Shown one piece after another: positions 1-5,498 of a DNA stretch of 5,498 nucleotides. The notes below the pieces were generated by a model, which worked only from the letters and a program-made list of their open reading frames with translations, ran no database searches and was not told the origin of the DNA. Origin of the DNA: Candidatus Desantisiibacteriota bacterium. GTDB lineage: Bacteria > JACRDZ01. A program made the translations under genes and the position numbers. The number at the start of each line of letters is the position of its first letter. Position 1 is the first letter of the stretch. Location: NCBI GenBank assembly GCA_016209155.1, contig JACQWU010000238.1, forward strand, positions 1 through 5,498. Reading direction: 5' to 3'.

Positions 1-736
1 TTAAATTTGCATTACTTCCATCAATGATAATTAGTCCAAAATCGTCAAAAAGCCTCTGCATAAGCAGTATGAATAATTGATTTAAATTCAAAGTCCTGGT
101 AAATACTTCTTTTAACTCATTAATTAATCTTTCGGTATACTCAGAAGGTCTTAAATTATTTTTTAAAAAATCCGCAAGTTCAAATACATCCTGCCGTTTA
201 AAATCTATTCTATAGGCAGGCACCCTTTCTGCTTTTATATTAAAACTGAATTTTTTAAAATTATTTTCCTGATCAAGCAATGCAAATTGATTCATCTCCT
301 CTATATCATGGTCATCAGAAGCTGTCCAGAATATAGGGACAAATTTATATTCAGAAAATTTTTCATTTAATATATCAGCTAATCTAACTGCGGATAAAGC
401 CTTATAAATAATATACAAAGGGCCTGTCATCAAATCCGGCTGCTGGCCGGTAACTATAGCCAGAGTATTATTATTCTTCAAGAGTTCAATATTCTCCGTG
501 ACTTTTTTTCCTGCGGAAAAATATTTGTATGTTTCTTTTATAATTTTTACTGATTCATCCCGGGGATATTTGGATAAAAGTCTTCTTTTTATCACATCGG
601 CAAGAACATTGTAATCATATGGAGCATATGGAAAAAATTGTTCCGCTTTATTATATTCTGTCATATAAAAAGCCGGTAATTTTTTTTTGTAAGTTATTGG
701 ATTATTAATAAATTTATTATTTATTGTAACAGACAT
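1..736 (-). CDS. bshC: Putative cysteine ligase BshC (bacillithiol biosynthesis), N-terminal part
   Basis: This frame stays open for 245 codons from the ATG at 736 to the left edge, so the C-terminal half is outside the window (the family is usually about 540 aa). BshC is the enzyme credited with adding cysteine to glucosaminyl-malate, the last step of bacillithiol synthesis in the cytoplasm. Recognition rests on the family signature near residues 95-118 (VTGQQPDLMTGPLYIIYKA), the following VPIFWTASDDHDIEEMNQ at 133-150 (compare the usual VPVFWIAGEDHDFEEIN), and FGLIIIDGSN near 233-242. The start is supported by AAGGA six bases upstream (743-747), inside the end of the activase gene. The ATG overlaps that gene's TGA as ATGA, which implies translational coupling. 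No disruption is visible in the part present. The family call is confident; that this protein makes bacillithiol itself, rather than a variant thiol, is inference. Confidence 0.88.
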   Translation of the reverse strand, partial: MSVTINNKFINNPITYKKKLPAFYMTEYNKAEQFFPYAPYDYNVLADVIKRRLLSKYPRDESVKIIKETYKYFSAGKKVTENIELLKNNNTLAIVTGQQPDLMTGPLYIIYKALSAVRLADILNEKFSEYKFVPIFWTASDDHDIEEMNQFALLDQENNFKKFSFNIKAERVPAYRIDFKRQDVFELADFLKNNLRPSEYTERLINELKEVFTRTLNLNQLFILLMQRLFDDFGLIIIDGSNANL

Positions 737-1482
737 CAGGATTCCTTAAAAAGGCAGCAGCCTATTGCTCCTGTAAATTGAGCATAAGGAGGAACAATGA
801 TTTTTGAGGTTGTATTTTTTTCAATTATCTTTTTAAGCGCAGGATTTAAACTTCCTCCTCCTGTCATTACAATTGTATCAGCTTTAAATTGATTGAGAAG
901 AGGTATGATTTTATCGTATACAGCATAATTTATACCTGCGCATAATTCGCTTATTTTACATCCTTCCGATATTTTTCCTATTATTTCAGATTCTGTAAAA
1001 ATAGCACAGGTAGAAGATATTTTCACCGGATTCTTATAATGCCTGAATAACTCTTCTATTGATATACCAAGACACTTAGCCATATTTTCCAGAAATCTTC
1101 CTGTTGAAGCGGCGCATTTATCATTTGTAAGAAAATTTATTATTCTGCCATTATCAAAATGTATTACCTTACAATCCTGCGCACCGATATCAAGAAGTAT
1201 AAAAGAAGATAATCCGGTCTGATAAGCTGCCCCGGCGGCATGAGCGAAGAGCTCCGAAATACTGTTCAGTCCGCGTATTTTCAATAAATGTCGGCCATAA
1301 CCGGTAGCTGTAACATCACTTTTTTTTGCCGCACCGAGACAATTTAAAATTTTTTGCATGGGAGCCTTATTAAATTTTTTATAAAATTTAGCAGTATCCA
1401 GCATTTTAAAATGGCTTAATTTACCATTATTGTAACGCACAATTTTTATTTTCCTGCTCCCAAGATCAATCCCAAATTTCAT
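736..1482 (-). CDS. 2-hydroxyacyl-CoA dehydratase activase (BadF/BadG/BcrA/HgdC family ATPase)
   Basis: This 248-aa protein has the length and layout of HgdC-type activases. These are ASKHA-fold homodimers that hold one [4Fe-4S] cluster between subunits and use ATP hydrolysis to push an electron into a dehydratase or reductase partner. Visible motifs: the phosphate-1 loop GIDLGSRKIKIV (4-15), phosphate-2 LLDIGAQDCKV (96-106), cluster cysteine Cys123 in NDKCAASTGRFLE, cluster cysteine Cys159 in SSTCAIFTESE, and the adenosine motif MTGGGSLNPAL (206-216). Deviations from my recollection of the family include AASTGR for AAGTGR, IGAQDCK for IGGQDSK, and Arg-Lys in the first loop where Ser/Thr is common. 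Both cluster cysteines are kept, so it should be functional. A GGAG site lies 7 bases before the ATG (1490-1493). It sits 17 bases after its likely partner gene and overlaps bshC by ATGA. Family call is firm; the physiological partner is inferred from adjacency. Confidence 0.92.
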   Translation of the reverse strand: MKFGIDLGSRKIKIVRYNNGKLSHFKMLDTAKFYKKFNKAPMQKILNCLGAAKKSDVTATGYGRHLLKIRGLNSISELFAHAAGAAYQTGLSSFILLDIGAQDCKVIHFDNGRIINFLTNDKCAASTGRFLENMAKCLGISIEELFRHYKNPVKISSTCAIFTESEIIGKISEGCKISELCAGINYAVYDKIIPLLNQFKADTIVMTGGGSLNPALKKIIEKNTTSKIIVPPYAQFTGAIGCCLFKES

Positions 1483-1499
1483 TATATATCTCCGTTAAA

Positions 1500-2489
1500 T
1501 TAATGCTTGTTTTGCTTCAGCATCTCCATAAATGTTTCCAGTCTTATTTTAGTTCTGGCATCAAGATTTCCGGGTTTATCACCTTCAATAGTAAGCAGAG
1601 GGATATTAAGTCTTTTACGTAAAATTATATCCTCCATATGCCTGAAACAAAATGTCTGGACATAATTGATAATGCCATCAATTTTTCTGCTGTTTATTGC
1701 TTCACGGATGTCTTCTATTCTTACAAAAATAGAATATGGATATGTATAAAGCAGATATTGCTCTATCATATTGCTTGTATTATACGGCATACTGAATTGA
1801 CGTTGAATTTCATTAAAAACTATATGCCCTCCCAGACTTTCGATATATTCATATAAATCAGTAAATACTGAAGGTACTCCAATATATCCTATACGTATTT
1901 TTTTTAAAATTTTATCTCTTTTTTTTATTTCTTTAATAAAATCATCTATTTTATCCTCAAATTTAATATAATTTCCATTAAAATCACTGCTGTTTACAAG
2001 ATAATAATGATTTTCTTCTCCGTGCACAAGATTATCTTTCCATGTATAAGAATCAATTAAATTCAACTTCCTGCGGACATTTATATCCAAATTTTTTTTT
2101 ACATCCATTACAGCTTCCCATGTTGTACCGAGATTATCTATAAGCTTTAAGATTTCATGATTCAAGGTCTTTTCATCTTTATCATATGGATAAGCAAATG
2201 GGATTATTTCGATACCGTTTGTCTGGAGTATTTCCGAAAGAGCATGAGTATTACTACAGTCTCCCTGTATTACAGCTATTACCTTTTTAATTTGCAATTT
2301 CATGCAGGCAGAATAGATTCCTTTAATCCAGCTGCAGGTTGTTCTCGGGAATCCGCTTTTCTCTGCATTTTCAATATACAGTGAAGATGATTTAGAAGTT
2401 ATAAATACATTATTAAGATCAATTGGTTTATAACCGGCGGCAAAAATAATCTCAACAGGGACTGTAGTTGTGATTCCAATATTTTCCAT
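1500..2489 (-). CDS. 2-hydroxyacyl-CoA dehydratase / benzoyl-CoA reductase superfamily subunit (HgdB-like)
   Basis: This 329-aa protein belongs to the HGD-D superfamily, whose members carry Fe-S clusters and carry out difficult ATP-driven reductions or dehydrations once activated by an HgdC-type ATPase. Evidence: the opening TTTVPVEIIFAAGYKPIDLN (7-26), Cys52 in RTTCSWIKG, Cys78 in QGDCSN, Cys281 in TFCFRHMED, and the C-terminal EGDKPGNLDARTKIRLETF (302-320). Cys52, Cys78 and Cys281 fall where family members ligate a cluster; Cys62 is the only other cysteine. Three conserved ligands suggest one [4Fe-4S] with an open iron site. The six cysteines I recall for double-cubane proteins are not present. 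Only one dehydratase-type subunit is encoded here, unlike the two-subunit HgdAB or BcrBC enzymes, so a homodimer or a partner elsewhere is likely. The start is fixed by the family-type N-terminus, although no Shine-Dalgarno sequence precedes it. Substrate unknown. Confidence 0.88.
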   Translation of the reverse strand: MENIGITTTVPVEIIFAAGYKPIDLNNVFITSKSSSLYIENAEKSGFPRTTCSWIKGIYSACMKLQIKKVIAVIQGDCSNTHALSEILQTNGIEIIPFAYPYDKDEKTLNHEILKLIDNLGTTWEAVMDVKKNLDINVRRKLNLIDSYTWKDNLVHGEENHYYLVNSSDFNGNYIKFEDKIDDFIKEIKKRDKILKKIRIGYIGVPSVFTDLYEYIESLGGHIVFNEIQRQFSMPYNTSNMIEQYLLYTYPYSIFVRIEDIREAINSRKIDGIINYVQTFCFRHMEDIILRKRLNIPLLTIEGDKPGNLDARTKIRLETFMEMLKQNKH

Positions 2490-2497
2490 AATAAAAT

Positions 2498-2506
2498 ATT
2501 ATAACA
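2498..2506 (-). promoter_or_regulatory. Extended -10 promoter of the dehydratase-activase-bshC operon
   Basis: Read on the minus strand, 2506-2498 is TGTTATAAT, a perfect TGn extended -10 plus consensus TATAAT. The matching -35 position (about 2521-2527) is poor, which fits an extended -10 promoter. Only 8 bases separate the hexamer from the ATG at 2489, so transcription would start at or within a couple of bases of the start codon. No AAGG/GGAG-like sequence lies between, so a leaderless mRNA is expected. This is a sequence match only. Confidence 0.55.
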
Positions 2507-2521
2507 TAACTTTATTAACTA

Positions 2522-2551
2522 TTGACATAAATTTTAGTTTATGTTTATATT
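2522..2551 (+). promoter_or_regulatory. Candidate sigma-70-type promoter for the pabB-pabC block
   Basis: TTGACA at 2522-2527 is a perfect -35 hexamer. It is followed after 18 bases by TATATT (2546-2551), or after 17 by TTATAT. Transcription would begin near 2558 and run through the two hairpins before reaching pabB, giving a leader of roughly 150 bases. It lies back to back with the minus-strand operon promoter, only about 15 bases from its -10. A weaker alternative downstream of the first hairpin is TTGATA (2603-2608) with TATTTT (2625-2630). Confidence 0.45.
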
Positions 2552-2565
2552 TATGCGTTAAAAAT

Positions 2566-2662
2566 GAAGATCCTCGCAGCAAGCTGCGAGGATCTTCTGT
2601 CTTTGATATGAATTCTTTATTATTTATTTTAGTGCCAATTTATTCCTGCCTTAAAAGGCAGG
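2566..2662. repeat. Two-hairpin palindromic element, probably a REP-like dispersed repeat
   Basis: The first hairpin is a perfect 15-bp inverted repeat: arm GAAGATCCTCGCAGC at 2566-2580, AA, and the complementary arm at 2583-2597. After 47 AT-rich bases comes a second one: CCTGCCTT (2645-2652), AA, AAGGCAGG (2655-2662). Both are much richer in G+C than their surroundings. Neither is followed by a T-run on the plus strand, and the first is not followed by one on the minus strand, so intrinsic termination is unlikely. From memory, GCAGCAAGCTGC-centred palindromes paired with a second CC...TTAA...GG hairpin recur between genes in many bacterial genomes as REP-type elements. Copy number cannot be tested here because this window holds only one copy. 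The outer limits are uncertain and could extend to about 2555-2680. Confidence 0.6.
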
Positions 2663-2693
2663 GTATTAATGACACTTCCAGATAAAAATTTTC

Positions 2694-2698
2694 AAGGA
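2694..2698 (+). promoter_or_regulatory. Shine-Dalgarno site that decides the pabB start
   Basis: AAGGA here overlaps the first in-frame ATG at 2698 by one base, too close to serve it. It lies 8 bases before the next in-frame ATG at 2707, which is near ideal. The start at 2707 is therefore preferred over 2698. Confidence 0.6.
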
Positions 2699-2706
2699 TG
2701 AAAAAA

Positions 2707-4221
2707 ATGTGCTTTCCTTCAGAAAAAAAATTCTGTCAATTAAAAACAGAGGCTTATATATCCATTTATAAAGAAATTCCCATGGGGATATTAAATCCTT
2801 TAGCTATCTATGAAGAATTAGAGCCCAAAATAAATTCCTTCATTCTGGAAAGTGTCCAGAGGCATAAAAAAACAGGGAGATATTCTTTAATTGGATTTAA
2901 TCCCTATATGATATTTAAAAGTAAAAATAATTATATTGAAATAACCAGGCCCGGAAAAAGTATTATTAAAAAAAAAGGCAATCCTCTTAAAGAGTTGCAA
3001 AATTTAATCAGCAAAAGAAAAACCCTGAACCTTAATAATATCCCATTTCATGGAGGTGCGGCAGGATATTTTTCATATGATGTAATGAGATTTTTTGAAG
3101 ATATTCCTCTTATTAAGCCTGATTCACTTTCACTCCCTGACTGTTATTTCATATTTGTCGATTCCGCAATAATATTCGATCATTTTAGAAAAAAAATTTT
3201 ATTGGTCAAAAACACAAAAATTAATATACCAAAGAAAAAAAGCTATTATGAAGCAATTAAATCCATAAAAAAAATAGAGGAAATAATAGTAAAAGCGAAA
3301 AAAAAACTGCGTAATAATGAACATGCAATCCATAATAAAAATGCTAAAGGACATGAAAATAAAAACCGAAATAATTGTATATTATATCATCCTGTATCCA
3401 ATTATACAGAAAATGACTATATAAGTATGGTTGAAAAAGTCAAAGAATATATAAGCGCGGGAGATATTTTTCAGGCAAATTTATCACAGCGCTTCAGTAC
3501 TGAATTTAAAGGTGACCCATATAAATTGTATAAAATGTTAAGAGAAATAAACCCCTCACCATTTGCCTGTTTTTTTAATTTTCAGGATGTTCAGGTAGTA
3601 AGTTCTTCCCCTGAGCGTCTTGTAAAATTAGAAAATAAAAAAATCGAAACAAGGCCTATTGCGGGCACGAGACCCAGGAGATATAATAAAACAGATGATT
3701 ATAAATTGTCAGCGGAACTGCTTTTAAACCCGAAAGAACGCGCTGAGCATATAATGCTTGTTGATCTTGAACGTAATGATCTTGGCAGAGTATGTGAATA
3801 TGGATCAGTTAAAGTTGATGAGTTGATGGTTCTTGAAAAATATTCTCATGTAATTCATATTGTCTCTAATATTAAAGGAAAGCTTAAAAAAGATAAAACA
3901 TGGCTGGATGTACTCCGGGCAATGTTTCCGGGTGGTACTATTACAGGAACACCAAAAATCAGATGTATGGAAATTATTGAGGAACTGGAAAATGTGGGAA
4001 GATCTCTTTATACTGGATCAGCAGGATATTTAAGCTTTTCAGGTGATATGGATCTTAATATTCTTATAAGAACAATAATTATTAAGCAGGGGAAAGCTTA
4101 TATTCAGGCAGGCGGGGGGATTGTAGCTGACTCAATTCCTGAAAAAGAATATCATGAAACTCTTTATAAAGCTGAAGCTTTACTTAAAGCTTTAAGAGAC
4201 TATGCTTTTATTAATCCTTAA
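2707..4221 (+). CDS. pabB: Chorismate-utilising synthase: aminodeoxychorismate synthase component I (PabB), TrpE-like
   Basis: This 504-aa cytoplasmic enzyme (507 if started at 2698) belongs to the anthranilate synthase I / PabB family, which aminates chorismate with ammonia delivered by a glutamine amidotransferase subunit. Numbered from 2707, motifs include ILES (46-49) and GRYSLIG (57-63) in the N-terminal domain, GDIFQANLSQRF (252-263), TRPIAGTRPR (315-324), ERAEHIMLVDLERNDLGRV (344-362), MFPGGTITGTPK (406-417) and AGGGIVADS (468-476). A Lys/Asn-rich linker lies at about 175-225. The family call is certain; PabB versus TrpE is not. Ala319 in PIAGT, where E. coli PabB has a catalytic Lys, and the ES...RYS motif linked to tryptophan binding are TrpE-like. 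The neighbouring pabC-type gene 37 bases downstream, and the absence of any trp gene, favour PabB or a dual role. No amidotransferase gene is present here. Confidence 0.78.
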   Translation: MCFPSEKKFCQLKTEAYISIYKEIPMGILNPLAIYEELEPKINSFILESVQRHKKTGRYSLIGFNPYMIFKSKNNYIEITRPGKSIIKKKGNPLKELQNLISKRKTLNLNNIPFHGGAAGYFSYDVMRFFEDIPLIKPDSLSLPDCYFIFVDSAIIFDHFRKKILLVKNTKINIPKKKSYYEAIKSIKKIEEIIVKAKKKLRNNEHAIHNKNAKGHENKNRNNCILYHPVSNYTENDYISMVEKVKEYISAGDIFQANLSQRFSTEFKGDPYKLYKMLREINPSPFACFFNFQDVQVVSSSPERLVKLENKKIETRPIAGTRPRRYNKTDDYKLSAELLLNPKERAEHIMLVDLERNDLGRVCEYGSVKVDELMVLEKYSHVIHIVSNIKGKLKKDKTWLDVLRAMFPGGTITGTPKIRCMEIIEELENVGRSLYTGSAGYLSFSGDMDLNILIRTIIIKQGKAYIQAGGGIVADSIPEKEYHETLYKAEALLKALRDYAFINP

Positions 4222-4258
4222 ACTATGATATAACAGTAATAACTACTAAGGAAAAAAT

Positions 4259-5152
4259 ATGATAAAGGAAAATTTTCCAGAATACGTTTATTTAAATGGA
4301 GAGTTCATTCTAAAAGAGAATGCAAAAATATCCATATTCGATCATGGGTTTTTATATGGGGATGCAGTTTTTGAAACCATGCGATCCTATGACGGTAAAT
4401 TATTTAAGCTTTCCGAACATATTGACCGCCTTCTTAAATCTTCACATGGAATTTTTATGCAGCATAAATTCACTAAATATGAAATAGCTCAGGCTGTTAT
4501 TAAAACAATGGAAAAAAATAACGCGCGTGATTCATATATAAGAATCTGCATTTCAAGAGGGGAAGGGCAAATCAGTCTGGATATTGACACCTGCCATAAT
4601 CCTATTTTAATAGTTGTTGTAAAGCCAATAATTGATATACCAATTCAAGGCGTAAAGATTGTACTTGTTAAAACAAGAAGAAATCTATTTAGCGCAATTA
4701 ATCCTGCATTTAAAACTGCAAATATGCTGAATAATATACTGGCAAAACTGGAAGCAAAAAGGCTTGGTGCTTTTGAAGGAATAATGCTTAATTATGACGG
4801 ACACCTTACAGAAGGAAGTATAAGCAATATTTTTTTCTTAAAAGGTTTAAAATTGATCACACCTTCTGTGTCCACCGGCATTCTTGAAGGAATAACAAGG
4901 TCAGTTGTAATTGAGCTGTCTCCGCTTGCTAATCTGACTGTATTTGAAGAGTTTATTAAACCGGTTGAAATGGATGAAATTGATGAATGCTTTTTAACTA
5001 ACAGTGTACGCGGAATAATGCCTGTGCATCAACTTGATAACACAAAAATCAATAATGGCAATACCGGGCAATATACTCAAAAATTAATAAAACTCTATAA
5101 CGAATATATTAAAAAAACAATTCTTCTTGAAGAATTTGATGAAATAAGATAA
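4259..5152 (+). CDS. pabC: Class IV PLP-dependent enzyme, probable aminodeoxychorismate lyase (PabC)
   Basis: This 297-aa fold-type IV PLP protein is complete from YVYLNGEFI to its C-terminus. Visible motifs: DHGFLYGDAVFETMR (28-42), HIDRL (54-58), the Schiff-base lysine Lys152 in FKTANMLNNILA, Glu185 in LTEGSISNIFF (expected to contact the pyridine nitrogen), and the phosphate-binding GILEGITR (207-214). PabC converts 4-amino-4-deoxychorismate to p-aminobenzoate and pyruvate, the step after PabB. Branched-chain aminotransferase (IlvE) and D-amino-acid aminotransferase share this fold and length. FETMR resembles PabC or D-amino-acid aminotransferase more than the FEGIR usual in IlvE, and the gene follows pabB by 37 bases, so PabC is preferred. 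AAGGA at 4248-4252, six bases before the ATG, supports the start. No terminator separates it from pabB or from the tRNA 18 bases downstream. Confidence 0.72.
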   Translation: MIKENFPEYVYLNGEFILKENAKISIFDHGFLYGDAVFETMRSYDGKLFKLSEHIDRLLKSSHGIFMQHKFTKYEIAQAVIKTMEKNNARDSYIRICISRGEGQISLDIDTCHNPILIVVVKPIIDIPIQGVKIVLVKTRRNLFSAINPAFKTANMLNNILAKLEAKRLGAFEGIMLNYDGHLTEGSISNIFFLKGLKLITPSVSTGILEGITRSVVIELSPLANLTVFEEFIKPVEMDEIDECFLTNSVRGIMPVHQLDNTKINNGNTGQYTQKLIKLYNEYIKKTILLEEFDEIR

Positions 5153-5165
5153 GATAAATTAAAAT
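5136..5165 (+). promoter_or_regulatory. Possible tRNA-Ala promoter inside the end of pabC
   Basis: TTGATG (5136-5141) and TAAAAT (5160-5165) are separated by 18 bases and would start transcription at about 5171-5172, the tRNA 5' end. Each hexamer is imperfect and the background is AT-rich, so this could be chance. The alternative is read-through from the pabB-pabC transcript followed by tRNA processing. Confidence 0.28.
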
Positions 5166-5170
5166 AATAC

Positions 5171-5246
5171 GGGGCTGTAGCTCAGCTGGGAGAGCAACAG
5201 GCTGGCAGTCTGTGGGTCAGGGGTTCGATCCCCCTCAGCTCCACCA
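5171..5246 (+). tRNA. tRNA-Ala, anticodon GGC
   Basis: The 76 bases fold into a full cloverleaf. The acceptor stem is GGGGCTG / CAGCTCC, including the G3-U70 wobble that is the alanine identity element. The D arm is GCTC...GAGC. The anticodon stem ACAGG / TCTGT has one G-U pair and encloses CTGGCAG with anticodon GGC at 5204-5206. The T arm is AGGGG-TTCGATC-CCCCT. The terminal CCA is encoded in the DNA, with discriminator A73. It would read GCC and GCU. A run of eight T follows directly (5248-5255) and may help end transcription, although no separate hairpin precedes it. Confidence 0.96.
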
Positions 5247-5255
5247 ATTTTTTTT

Positions 5256-5498
5256 AATTTAATACTAAACTGCTATATATTACTAATCCTGATATTCACA
5301 TTTTTACATAAATACATTTTAATTTATCCTCAAATTCCTGCAAAATCACCCGATATTTTTAATTATGAAAATCAATATTGTTTTTTTTTAATAAATCATA
5401 TAATATTTCCAAATAGCAATAATACAATATTACTATATTCTGTTTTAATATTCTATAGAATAAACATAGAAAAAAGCTGATTATGATAAAACGAAAAA
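5256..5498. other. AT-rich non-coding region with a 14-bp palindrome
   Basis: No frame on either strand gives a plausible protein and stops are dense throughout. The one ordered element is TATTCTATAGAATA at 5449-5462, a perfect 14-bp palindrome. A TATAAT lies at 5399-5404 but its best -35 match (TTGTTT at 5378-5383) is only 15 bases away, so the promoter is doubtful. An ATG at 5483 opens a frame that leaves the window after five codons, without a convincing ribosome-binding site, so it cannot be judged. Confidence 0.5.

Noticed and set aside
1638-1856. Plus-strand open frame of 72 codons
   Set aside because: It lies wholly antisense to the well-supported HgdB-like gene and resembles no family.
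2157-2384. Plus-strand open frame of 75 codons
   Set aside because: It is antisense to the conserved N-terminal part of the HgdB-like gene, a shadow of its codon pattern.
1500-2489. Identification as a double-cubane cluster protein (YjiM type)
   Set aside because: The single-subunit-plus-activase layout fits, but only four cysteines are present, fewer than the six ligands I recall for the double-cubane cluster.
2566-2597. First hairpin as an intrinsic terminator or trp-type attenuator for pabB
   Set aside because: No T-run follows the stem on the plus strand, and the bases before it give no U-tract on the minus strand. There is no Trp-rich leader peptide and no competing antiterminator pairing that I can see.
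2470-2685. Plus-strand open frame of 71 codons across the intergenic gap
   Set aside because: It begins inside the dehydratase gene and its second half is simply the translated palindromic element (DPRSKLRG from the first stem, LKRQG from the second). There is no ribosome-binding site and no protein-like composition.
5371-5389. Terminator at the long T-run near 5381-5389
   Set aside because: The only preceding symmetry is the 8-base AT-rich CAATATTG, too weak for a terminator stem.
5399-5404. TATAAT as a promoter for a gene to the right
   Set aside because: The hexamer is perfect, but there is no -35 match at 16-18 bases and no confirmed gene downstream, so it is noted only as a chance-level match in AT-rich DNA.

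Overview
The window is a low-G+C bacterial chromosome segment (about 30% G+C by eye). It holds two divergent gene blocks, a short palindrome-rich element between them, and a tRNA gene near the right end. The iron-sulfur dehydratase/activase pair points to an anaerobe, since characterised relatives are oxygen-sensitive. The BshC-type gene suggests a lineage that makes bacillithiol or a related thiol. I cannot assign a phylum from this sequence alone.

Left block (minus strand, about 2489 down to 1): three tightly packed genes that look like one operon. First is a 329-aa protein of the 2-hydroxyacyl-CoA dehydratase / benzoyl-CoA reductase (HgdB-like) superfamily. After 17 bases comes a 248-aa ATP-dependent activase of the BadF/HgdC type. 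Its stop codon overlaps, as ATGA, the start of a bshC-type gene (bacillithiol biosynthesis cysteine-adding enzyme), which runs off the left edge. The operon appears to start from an extended -10 promoter so close to the first ATG that its mRNA may be leaderless.

Middle (2490-2706): back-to-back promoter candidates, then a roughly 100-bp element with two hairpins (a perfect 15-bp stem and an 8-bp stem). It resembles REP-type or other dispersed palindromic repeats rather than a terminator or attenuator.

Right block (plus strand, 2707-5246): a chorismate-using synthase (PabB/TrpE family), then a class IV PLP enzyme best read as aminodeoxychorismate lyase (PabC), then tRNA-Ala(GGC). The two enzymes would together turn chorismate into p-aminobenzoate for folate, with a glutamine amidotransferase subunit supplied from elsewhere. 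The last 250 bases are AT-rich and non-coding.

The point most worth following up is the left operon. A single dehydratase-type subunit and its dedicated activase sit in a translationally coupled operon with a thiol-biosynthesis enzyme, and no substrate is evident from the sequence.
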